This document shows positions 1-11,300 of a stretch of DNA of 64,000 nt, in pieces. Location: positions 5,623,321 to 5,687,320 of the forward strand of contig NC_049997.1 in assembly GCF_000003815.2 (NCBI RefSeq), read 5' to 3'. Every line of letters starts with the position of its first letter. Within the stretch, counting starts at the first letter, position 1. A program made the position numbers and the translations under genes. The notes below the pieces were generated by a model that saw only the letters and a program-made list of their open reading frames with translations, made no database searches and was not told where the DNA came from. This DNA comes from Branchiostoma floridae (lineage: Eukaryota > Chordata > Leptocardii > Amphioxiformes > Branchiostomatidae).

Positions 1-289
1 GTCTGTTTGCTGCTTTTACCATGACATCTCAATCATTCATGTCTTTTAAGTAACGTTAATGCCTATGAGCATTACTTGTTGTATGGCAGTGTTGTCTTAG
101 CAAAAAAAGTATTCTATCATTTCTTCATAGATTATGTACATCACCATGTCGCAAGTATGAAATTCACATCATTAACAACTATGTAACAAAGAATGTTAAT
201 ACCTTAGAAGCACTAGTGCAAATGACAAACTAGACTCTATATGTTGACTTATTCATATCTATAGATATTCATAAATGCCTGTGTATATG

Positions 290-404
290 TGCCTGTGTAA
301 GTAGTGTATAGACCTTACGAGAGAAGCTGTTAATAAACCATTCATTCATTCATTCATTCATTCATTCATTCATTCATTCATTCATTCATTCATTCATTCA
401 TTCA
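290..404 (+). repeat. LINE/SINE-like 3' end with (ATTC)n tail
   Basis: A short AT-rich segment ending GTTAATAAACC is followed by about 16 perfect ATTC units (340-404). The layout is like a retroposon 3' end with a microsatellite tail. The preceding bases (1-289) show nothing else. Confidence 0.5.
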
Positions 405-430
405 GTTTGCAAATGGCACGAATCAGGTAT

Positions 431-900
431 CAGGACAGTTCGGCACATGGACACTTCGGCCCGGACATTTCGGCCCCAGGCCGAGGACATTTCTGCCCAG
501 GCTCAGAGGACACTTCGGCCCAGGCTCGGAGGACACTTCGGCCCCGCTAGTTCTTATGTGCGTGGGAATGCTATTCAATGTACAAATTAATGGAAAAGCT
601 ATGTTAAACGCAACGATAAAACATAATGAGAATTAAGTCTTCAAACAAATAAGAAACATAGCAAACAGTAGACAGGAGAACACTATGTAATACTGTATAA
701 GCAAGGTACAAGCTTTAAGTAAAATTATACGTCCTAAAATTATACCGTATTTAGTCAATGCGGGCTACGTGTTAGATAACTATCGTGGACTGGACCCGGG
801 GCCGACGTGTCCTCGGCTTGGGGCCGAAGTCTCCTCGGCTTGGGGCCGAAATGTCCTGATTGGCAGGGGGGCGAAGTGTCCATGTGCCGAAATGTCCGAC
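431..900. mobile_element. Foldback element with GGACACTTCGGCC-rich arms
   Basis: The left arm (431-548) carries several copies of GGACACTTCGGCCC separated by AGGCTCGGA-like spacers. The right arm (788-900) carries the reverse complements. The outer pair, ACATGGACACTTCG and its complement CGAAGTGTCCATGT, is 14 bp perfect. The 240-bp centre is AT-rich and unremarkable. Confidence 0.55.
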
Positions 901-1290
901 ATTCCACGAATCACACTACGAATTTAAACGCACGAACACTATGCGAAAACATACGAACCTTCAATACACGAATCCTACAAAACGTTGTTGTATGTTTCGG
1001 TTTTTCTGTCTTCTGCAGTTTTTGTCAGCTCCGTTGAGTGGCGTGTCTGTACGTCTAGCCGTATGTTTGGCATAACGTAACATTATTGATGTCTATTTTC
1101 TCCAAGTAGAGGTTTGCAAATTACTGCATGGAACTTCCTTTGCTTTTAGAATGGAAAAATTAGATAAAATGGCAAAGGGTTGCACAAAACACCACCTCTG
1201 TAAGGTCAGAACAAGGAGGTTAGAGAACCTGCTCTCTTTTGTAACTAATAATAATGAACTTTCCCCATTATTTACACCTCCAAGATAACA
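901..1290. other. Upstream region of KCNQ1, no gene seen
   Basis: Unique-looking sequence before the CCAAT cluster. No coding segment, RNA gene or repeat is evident. Confidence 0.4.
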
Positions 1291-1363
1291 CTGATTGGTT
1301 GAGACTGGGGGAGTTCCAGGCGTTGATTGGCTAAGCAATTTACTTCGTCCTCGCTGATTGGTT
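1291..1363 (-). promoter_or_regulatory. Three inverted CCAAT boxes, candidate NF-Y promoter module
   Basis: ATTGG occurs at 1294-1298, 1326-1330 and 1357-1361. Read on the other strand each is a full NF-Y type site (CCAATCA with purines before it). Spacings are 32 and 31 bp, three helical turns, the arrangement known for cooperating NF-Y sites. The module lies about 640 bp before the KCNQ1 start codon. No TATA box is evident. A promoter role is inferred. Confidence 0.5.
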
Positions 1364-1995
1364 AGGTCGATTCATTGATAGCTTTCTACTCTCGCCTCTT
1401 CTGACCAAGGACGTTCTTGTTCTGACTAAAACTTGGCCTGCCTTTTGACAGTAAACCATGTTTCATGTCACCTATTAGAAACCTTGCTGCCACAGCTATT
1501 TTCTTCTTTTAAAAAGATGTCTGCATTATTCTTGAAACATTTCGAGGAGGAGGAGGATCAAATGACAGCAAGGAGGTGAGAATCTCCCGGTGAGAGGTCG
1601 CTTGTCACTGAACCGGGACGGACGGACAGATTTTTGGCGGGAAAATACAGCACGAATTTCAGACGACATAAAAAGCCAGCAGTTATTTTCACCACGCTGT
1701 CGTCTGCTCGAAGGTTTGCTGACAGAAAAAAGGTTCCTGACGGCCCAAATAATATTTTCCTGACCAGAAGACGTCCGTTGACAATCAGAGGAAGAGTCGT
1801 CTGCAAGATTGTCGGGTGAGAAGTTCGCGCCGCACCGTAGGCGTGACTGACAACTTCCAGGAATCAGTACACAAACAATGTCGCTCACGAACAGCCTGTG
1901 TGGCCAGCGTTTGCTACTGGCACTCCTTCCCTTTGGCCCTGTCGCTGTGTATATCTAAACTCCGGTGGGGAAAAACGTATGTACTCTCAGTCAAG

Positions 1996-2327
1996 ATGAA
2001 ACGGGGAGATAATGTAGAGATGGGGCCCATCAAATGTACCAACTCCAGCGGGGACTTCGCGGCGGGGCGGGCGCGGTCTAACACCGACCGAGAACGACCC
2101 CAGCCCGATCCCAGCTCGCGGGCCAGCGTCTCGGCCGCTTCTCAAGCTCCCTTCGGCGAGGATGGAGACAGAGGTGACAGGGACCGACATGTGCACACGC
2201 ACATCCGTATGAAGTACAGCAACTTGTACCCAAACAAACCCGTGGTCAGGACTAGCTTCCAGGGAAAGGTCTACAATTTCCTGGAAAGACCAACAGGCTG
2301 GAAGTGCTTCGTCTACCATTTCACCGT
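1996..2327 (+). CDS. KCNQ1: KCNQ1 coding exon 1 (N-terminus and start of S1)
   Basis: The start is the first ATG in this open frame (1996; context CAAGATGAA). The exon encodes 110 residues plus two bases of a valine codon and stops at a strong donor, GTAAGT at 2328. The first 85 or so residues are low-complexity and charged (Arg, Asp, Ser and Pro rich), as is usual for the poorly conserved KCNQ1 N-terminus. Conservation begins at [14 protein letters not shown]. The open frame runs upstream to about 1816 without a further ATG. An upstream noncoding exon, or alternative first exons as in vertebrate KCNQ1, cannot be excluded. Confidence 0.93.
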
Positions 2328-5300
2328 GTAAGTACCTTTCAATCTTTTCTTCTTATCAATTCAGGAAACCTTGTTGTTGCTAAGAGTTTTCCGAATATCT
2401 TGGCTATGAAGTATGATAGGATATAACGTTAATTCATTTCAAATTTGTCTGTTCACAATACAATGGATTGAAAATTCCCAAGGGAGCATTCCCCTGACAC
2501 CGCTAAATTTCATGTGATATTGGCGCTTGACATTTTTTTAAAATATGTAGATGAAGGGAAAAATGTAGACCCCCCCCCCCAATCAAACTCTATGATAATT
2601 CTTTGAGGTTTAGTAGCTCAAGTTTTGAATTTCATATCAATTTTGTGTCTTGTTTATAAGCATTCTCCTGACCATAAGCCGGTGTATCTAATCAAGGACG
2701 TTATATAACGTCCTTGATCTAACGTTACCTCTGTAGAGGAGGTTTTCCTCTAGTCTAACAGTGGTACTGTTTGCCCAGGATCCTTTTAATAAATTTGTAT
2801 GCATGTTTTGTTTGAATTTTGGTATGTGGGCAGTTTAAGGCAGAAGAACTTTATTGCGCAACGATCGTACACGGTACAATGTATGGCAAAAAAAAGAAGA
2901 AGAAACAAACTTATCATCCTACATGTAATTACTAAAACAAGTATTAAACATACATGTAGTACATATGCAGATAATGAATATAGAATGAAATTTGACATCC
3001 CAATTTCTAGAATAATAAGAGCTAGCCTAAATCATTGATATGGTATGGGGGGATGGGGAGGAGGGGTAGTTAGGATTCATTGAAGAAGGGAAGGGGGGAT
3101 TACTAACACCTATGATGACTAGGGCTATAGCATTACTGTATTCACAGAATCTCTAGATATTCAACAACAGGTTAAAGAAACCTTGATTTTTTGTTCACTA
3201 TAGTGTAAGTGATGTTTTTGATGTTTTTTTTTCATATCTTTTATCCAATATCTGCCATGTCCTCTTATATGTTCCCAAGTTAGAGGGTCTGCTTGCTCTT
3301 TTCCGTGAGGCGTATGCAGCGTAATTTGAGTTCTGTGATTTGTAGGGAAAGCCGTCTTATTAAAGTACAGTTAATTCGCAGTGAGGAGAACAAATTTGAT
3401 GTAATAATACCTTCCTTGATTTTAGAGTTATGCATAGGGCGTTCTTCTAAATTCAGCGTAAAGCGTCGTCAGGATCCCCCCATGGAGACCCTCTAGTGAA
3501 TATAGTGTGCTTTTTGTCCCCATGGATTTGGATGGGATGACACTTGGTTGCTTTCAGGCCAAAAGCTACCACCAACAACATACATCATGTACATTTTGTA
3601 CAGAAAGGTTATTTACATCACTACCCACAGGGCTTAGGCGTACATATCCATCCATTTGGTTCGTTCTGGAAACATGATTTTAAGTCTTTAGAGTGTACTA
3701 AATCACTTAATGTGTATCAACATTTGGTTCGTTCTGGAAAAACATGATTTTAAGTCTTTAGAGTGCACTAAATCACTTAACATGTATTAAACATTAATAC
3801 GTTATCATCCTAATGTGGTGTAATGAAAATTTGATAACCATGATTTTGTGAGTATTCAGTATAGGGGACAATGAAATGTGAAAATCTGAAATCATTTTAA
3901 TGGTGTACTATATATGTCTATGATATTTGTATTGAGTTTGCAGTGCACTTTAACTTTAATGCCTCAAAATATTTTACTCCTTATTTTTATTTTTATTCAC
4001 ATTCGTTTTTAGAGCATTGGACAAGAAGCTCACAATGAGCTTATGGGGGTCTTCTGCTCTATATTACATACAATGACAAACAAAAGTAACAAAATTGAGA
4101 TTATAACGAAACGTATAACTTAAAATGACATGAACATAAACATCATTTTGCAACATAAGAATAACATAAATACTAACAACAAAAACGGGCTAAGGCACAT
4201 ACAAGGCTGGCATTACCAATCAATTTCAAATCAAATTAAATAAATCTTCCGGTCATTTTGATAAAATTAAAAACATAGTCAAAGATGTTACAATTTGTCG
4301 AGTGTGGAAGGAAAGGGCTGCCCATATTTTACTCTTTAGCCTGCTTAACCAGTACAGATTTGTAGGTGGCCATTTTCTGGTTTTGCTTCTTAAGGTCTTC
4401 ATTTTCATATTGGTATCGATATTAAGGAGTCCAATCATGAAATGTCTTGGATTTAAGAAATTCCCTCATTAATCATTTGAATCAAATCCTGATTTTCATA
4501 ATTAGCATTTAATTATGATCTATCAAAATGCTGAAAACCATTATGATCCATCAACTCCTACTCAAGTTATTCTCATTCGAAGTCTGAAACAAAGTCGTTT
4601 CAAAAACACCTGTTCCAAGAGCTATCTACCACTTAAAAATCATGACCACAGCATTTTCAGAACTCAGGATATCAAAGCCATAAGTTCTGCTGCAGTACCT
4701 CAACAAGTCGCCTTTTTTTTTGAATGAGTGAGTGAGTGACCCAACATCTCTTCATTTCAAGACCTCATCAAGACCAAATATCAAAACAATCCATCCATGC
4801 CTTCGTGAGCTATATCCTGTTTTGTATGTACAAGTTGCCACACATTGTGTCCTTGACAATTGTCGGTTGTAATATCATCTTCCTGTTTACAGACGAACAC
4901 ACAGACACACCCTTTAAAACATAACCTTCTCGGCGAGGGTAACAATGGTACTGTATGCTAGCTGTCCACTCAATTCAAGCAAAGACGTCTTTGATTCAAG
5001 CTTCCCTGCCAGTACAATTTGCCAATTAGGATCAAAATTCAAAGGGGAATTTTTCAAAGTGCTTCAAAAGTTAAAGATCTTTTTTCCACCTCTGAATCAT
5101 ATGCATCAACCTTCAGAAGTCTTCTTGTACGTCGATTGACGTTTGGGAATTCCTTAATTATCCACCCATGCAGTGTGTGCACCTGGATACACAACAACGT
5201 CACTCACCGCAGTGATTAATTGAGACAGGCAGCAATTATACAGCTCAAGGGATTTTCCACTTTTTACCTTCTCAAGCCAATTATAACAAAAGTACTGTAC

Positions 5301-8300
5301 CGTAGTATTAAAAGGTGAAAATAATAATTGAAAGGTTACAGCCCTGGTGATTTAACAAATGAATAGACAACTTCATTGGCAGCTGCCAATTAGGTTCCGT
5401 CTACACGCAGTTATTTCCGATATCCGGAAATTAGGACGGTGTTTCACACAGCTAGGAAGCAACACAGGACACCAGTGGTGCTTGGGTTGCAGACTCTTTT
5501 CCTAATTTCATAATTTCTAGCTTATACACAGTACGGATCTAGGGCAGCAATCAGACCACTACGCCTTGACGAAACGTCCAACCCCTGGAAGACAGGGAAC
5601 AATAATGACGTTTATTGCAAATTCTTGCCCGTGGGCTAATTGCAGGTAACATAAAAGATTCAAACAGTGTAAAAACAATATCACAAGTGTATGCTCTAGT
5701 CTAAAGCTAATAAAAGCTAACTCTAGATCCTGGGTTATTGGGTTCGACTCCTTTTTCGATGACAGTGGAAGAAGGAGTCAACAATGGACGTTAAACCAGA
5801 TAGTGAGTGAGTGAGTGAGTGAGTGAGCGAGCGAGTGATATCTCAATTTTGCATACTTGTCAGGAAAGCGAAGATACAAAATGCACCTTTCATAGCCTGA
5901 TTTTACCGATTTTTACTGCAAGACTGAAATTGCAAGAATGAACTTTTGATATGCTTTTTATTTTTCACAGTTATGGCTTCAAGCACCAAGACAGAAAAAG
6001 AGCCAATGATAAAAGAATTCCTTTTGCTAGGAGTGAAAATATATTAAAAAATGTTTGTTGGTTTTTAAATTTCGGGCAAGTGTAAAGTTGGTAGATATCG
6101 TATGTACTCGCCTGATAGGACAAGTGAATTTTTAGAAAACTTGTCCAACCTTATGATAGCCAATTTCCAACACAGAACCTAATCTGTATTGCAGAACTCC
6201 TTTAAACTCTTATGACCCCGATTAGATGAATATGTAAAAACGTAGTGTTGAGATTGATGTGACTGTAAGGTAGAATCATGTGAGTTAATAGCATGATCTG
6301 ACACCTGTAGGTATCTATCTGTCTCTGTGGTATGGAGGTGTTAATGGACATCATTTGATGGTACAGGGATGAGAGGATAGTGATGCGTTATGGTGTTAGA
6401 TGTTCTCTCGAGGGAACCTTGTCCCATAGTATGGAGTGTCCTAATGGTTTTAGAATGGCTTGGAATACTCTGATTTATTATATTTCACTCCTTACAACAA
6501 GTATAGGAGTGAAATATACTGTAAATGCATTTAAGGTTCGGGGGTTTAATTTTGCTATAGCAGGAAAATGGAGTTTTCGTGGTGGTTTTATTTTCGCGGT
6601 AGCGCCATAGACTGTAGTGACATACTATAATGGAAAAATGTTTGCGGTGGTTTTAAGTTCTTGGTGAAGTGGCTATCGCGAAAACCGTGAACATAAAATT
6701 ACCACAAACATTTCTGTATTTATTTCTCTGTATTGTGGTTGTTCATTCTTCAATAATTTCTTTCCTCTTTACTTTCCTTTTTGAATTTGGCTTTGAGGTA
6801 GTGTGGGAAGAAATACCATAAGAACAGGGCTCCAGACTAACTTTTTTACCTAGGAGCGTGGCGCTCCTAACTCTTAAAACTTAGGAGCGCCAGCAAAAAG
6901 TTAGGAGCAGAAGCTAACGTCTTAAGCCATACAAAGTATTACTCCTATAAATCAATGTTTTAAACCTGGAATTAAGTATTTGCATAGATTATAACAGAAA
7001 AAGCATTGATCCTGTACAAAATGCTTGTTTGAACCTTTATTCATGAATGCTCAAATCAGCCGGCGTGTTGCTTGATTTTTCTAATCGCGGATTAGTTCTG
7101 CAGCCATTACTACATACATTGTATAAACCCACGTTTAGGTTCAGGTCCAGATAAGAATCCAGAGTTTACTTTTAGGTTCAGGTCCAGACCTAATGAGTCC
7201 GGACCTTAATCCATGGCATTGAATATTAGGGGTGTTACACAGTAAGGCAGTAACCAAACAAGAAACAAGAAAATACATGAGATCATTTTCAAGTAATATA
7301 ACACTGATTTCTTACAATATAATATTTCATGAGTTAATACATACAATCAGGGAAAGTAAATTTACCTTACTGCCAAAGGTTAAACTTGACTGCTGTTACA
7401 TATACAACAACAACAAACTAAAGAAGTCTACAAGAAAATCTGCAAACCAACAGAGGAGAAAGTGTAGCCAGGACTGTCAGGTACATCTTGTATTTCTTTT
7501 GTGTATCTACTTTGTTAAGAATATAGCTGAAAATAGATGCACTAAAAAATTAGAGGTTTACTTGTAGCCTGTAACATCAGTGTTAACTTATATAGAAAAA
7601 TCTGTGTACAAACAGTTCATTATTTCAGTTGAAAAAATATAGCAAAAAAGATGTGTTCGAAGGGCAAATTAAGCGAACTTTTTCCAACAAACAACATCCA
7701 TTTATCAGTCTTTTGAAAATAAAGACTACAACAAAAGTAATATCTCAAGGAACCGTGAAAAAATCGCGACCTCCGTTCAACATTTTCTACGAATTCAGTG
7801 CCGACACCGAACCGACCCCCTCCCCAGTTTGTCATCGTCACATTAGCTGTTGTTTTTCCCGCATTCCACCGACAAAAAAGCACAAAAAAACTCCAAAACA
7901 ATCCTATACATGTACTTATCACCAAGGACTTTAGGCATTCGATGAGTTTTCGTCAAAGTTACACGCTTTCGAAGCTTTCCTGCGTGATTTTTCCCGCGAA
8001 AACAGCGGGGATATCAGATATTCCACCAATAATGGCGGCCGGGCGAGCTACGTCACGCCGAAATGGCCAATTGGGTGCGACTCTCGCGATTCGCGAGATG
8101 TGAGTTACTGCGAGACTTGCGCGAGATTTGAATTAGAATCAAAATGGCGGCTCGGTGAAAGGCGGAATCGGCAAATTTTGAACTTTGAGCGAAGTTTTCG
8201 GGGGAAAATAAGGGCGTACCAAAGGCGTACATCCAAAAAACAGGGCGTACATTTTGTGCTTTTTTTAGCAAAGGTCGTACATTGTACGCCCGTACGGATG

Positions 8301-11300
8301 GCTAGCTAAAAGCCTGCCTGAACCGAAACGTTCAGAACCGGTCCGGCGTACCGGCAAACTTTATGTTTTGCTCATTTTTTATTGGCGCGCCGTGCGACCA
8401 TCATTTCAAAAATAGGCGCATTATTAAAATTACGGTCGCGATGCGACCAAATCTAGTCGCAGTCACGAGCCCTGAAGAATCTTAGTATTCTTTTGTTTTT
8501 GCAATGCCTAGCCTTTAGAATTGATTTCTTGATTTTTTTGGCCAGTTTCAGGCAAAAAAATAGATTTAGGCCCTTGTGGATGTGGATGGATGGATAGAGG
8601 ATTGTTTAGTTGGATGTTCTTGTGAATGAATGAATGAATGAATGAATGAATGAATGAATGAATGAATGAATGAATGAATGAATGAATGAATGAATGAATG
8701 TATGAATAGATGGATGGACAGACGGACGGACGGATGGATGGATGGATAAAAAACTATGTACAGTAGCTACATGTGTGCAACAGCCCTTCTACAAAGCCAC
8801 CACCTAATGGAAATAAGATTTACAAGTCCTTGCAGCAAAAGATGACAATTGCTTGAAAAGATGCCATTGTGAAGCAGTCGTGGGTATAACACAATTGTGC
8901 CTTACAATGTATTCAAGCAGATCTTTTTATTGAAAACCTGATATGGCAAGACTTCTAACAGGTGTGTATTTCCCAAGGCATCAGTCCTAGAAATGATAAA
9001 TGACGACCCTTCAATGTATGTACAATGTATTTCTGTTAAGGGGTTAGCAATATCCTATTCGTATTAGTAGGCCATACCAATTTTATTTGTCGCTTGTCAG
9101 ATCGTGCTGTCCTATTTTTCCCAATTTAAAAAGAAATGGCCACACCTCCAACCCCAAGTGACAATTTTTTACTGTTTCTCCTGACTCCCAAATAAATCAT
9201 GGGCCTCAAATTTCAGTGCCTGGTTATCTTGGGTGGTACATACTTTTTTTTTTTAAACTGGGGCTTTGCTAATCAGGGACCCTCAATATTAATTTGTTGC
9301 ATGAAATGTGCCAAGGAAATCTGAAAACTTGAGTTAGCCCCTCGATCTCTCCACCCCAGAAGGAAGTTTTATTCTAATTTTTTTTTGACCTGCTGGTCCA
9401 ATTTTTTTTTTTTTAATCTGAGAAGCAACAAACTAACTTTATGTGGCCTTAACAGGGTTGTAGCCAGTACCCATCCTTTTGTCCTTTTAACGGAATGTTG
9501 CAGCTGGGGACGGAAAATAATTTTGCCCATTACGTCCTCTGTGAGCAAAATTTAACCCTCAAAATGCAGGAAATAGCGTTTCTGAGGGTCTAGATTTCAA
9601 AATCTTGGGAGCATGCCCCCGGACCCCCCTAGGAATGCTGCACCAAAGCCATTCAAAATCAAGGGGATGGAAAATGATTTCTGGCTGGCTACAACCCTGG
9701 GCCTTAAGGCTGTAAAAATGTCTGCTTTGCTGGACGCAGGGCGCTGCAATCTTACGATCTAAGTCGACATCGCTGGAAGATATAGTAGTTCGTGTCGGTA
9801 GGGTCTGTTAAGCCAATCCATCTTCCTGCCCAAGCGCTGATAGCCCGTACGGATTCCTGCGTTCGCTGTCGCTTAGAGCTATCTTCAGAGTAAGATCTAG
9901 AGACTGAAAATGGTTCGGAGTCTACTTTGGGGATATAAATAGATTCTCGTGTGGACAAGTCATTAACTGGAATGTAATGGGACAGAACAGAAATGTGTGT
10001 GTGAGGTCTGTGATAAAATAAAGTAAGAATTAAGAAGAGAATAATTAGGTTCACTAACCTATATATAAAGACCTATTGGAATTGATTATATGAAGATGAT
10101 ACTAGGGGTGGGTACCGGTTCAGAAAATTCAGGTCCAGGTCCAGTTCAGGTCCAGAGGATCAGGTCCAGAGGATCAGGTCCAGGTCTGGACCTGAACCTG
10201 GACCTGATTCAGTATGTGAAGACTTAATGCTTGTAAATGGACAATAATTGAATAATGATCCATTTCGCTACAATTTAAAAGAAATCTGTTTTGTGGAGTA
10301 TCCGACTCCAGCTAGCATTTTGAAATCCTACAAGGCTAACTGCCTCTGTACTATTGACTGTAAAACTTGGTAGAAATGACTATAGACTCTACTCTACTTC
10401 GATCTTGTTCTTTACCTCGACCGGTAAGCACCAAACCGTGTGAATGCCTGATAATATAATTCACTTTCCAATAGGTCCAATATCCAGTCCACCAAATTGT
10501 TTCAGGTCCGGTTTTTCTAGACCGGTCCAATAAGACAAAACGGTTTTGTCACCCCTAGGTGATACTAATGGTATTGTGGGAGAAAGTTAGAATGCAACAC
10601 TCTCTGTTTCGTATCACCTGAGTTACCTGCCCTAACGATTATTTCTGGACAATGCCGAGAAATTACTGATCACCCCTTGAGGATAAAATGTGAAGATTTA
10701 ATCCCTGTCACTGTGTAATACTATGCTTTCACGTACAAAGGTTAATGATAGAAAGGCAATACCAAAAGATTAGTAACATAACAAAAGGATTTAGAACACA
10801 AAAGGTTAAGTACAATCGTTCTCTTCGATACAATTCCCAATTCGGTATACCATCAATAAATTATGTAACGGCATATATATAGATATGTCCATTAATAATC
10901 ATACTTATTTTATGAGCAACCTTTAGCTTCTTATCTTGAAAAGATATACCAAATTCAGATTTAATGCCGAAGGGTATTTCCATATGATGATTATAATCAA
11001 ACAAAGATTTTCTTCAGTTCTTCATATATTTCTAATATATTACTTAATTTTTTCATTATAGAATTTCAATATTTTAGACTCAGAGGTAAGTTGTTAATTA
11101 TTACATATACAGGGCTCGAAATACCACCTGCATATGCAGGTTAAGTGCAGGTAAAATTGGAGCTGTGCAGGTATTCCTGGTGTCTACCTGCACCTAACCT
11201 GCACTGGTCCATGTACTTGGTTATACATAAATGTCCTTTGATGTAGGTGTATATGGATTGTTATAAGCTGCATTGACTGTTACCACCTATTAAGTGTAAA

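Larger units (their letters stand above)
2328..6518. other. KCNQ1 intron 1, 5' part
   Basis: Noncoding. It holds a 28-bp perfect palindrome (2691-2718), a C-run (2571-2580), a 68-bp tandem duplication (3653-3788) and LINE 3' fragments (5560-5835). Short open frames here show no domain and use non-ATG starts. Confidence 0.6.

Noticed and set aside
1816-1995. Upstream extension of KCNQ1 exon 1 as coding
   Set aside because: The frame is open but has no ATG before 1996; the extra residues show no similarity to KCNQ1.
2786-3038. Hydrophobic short open frames after KCNQ1 exon 1
   Set aside because: They are AT-rich intronic sequence with no splice sites or family similarity.
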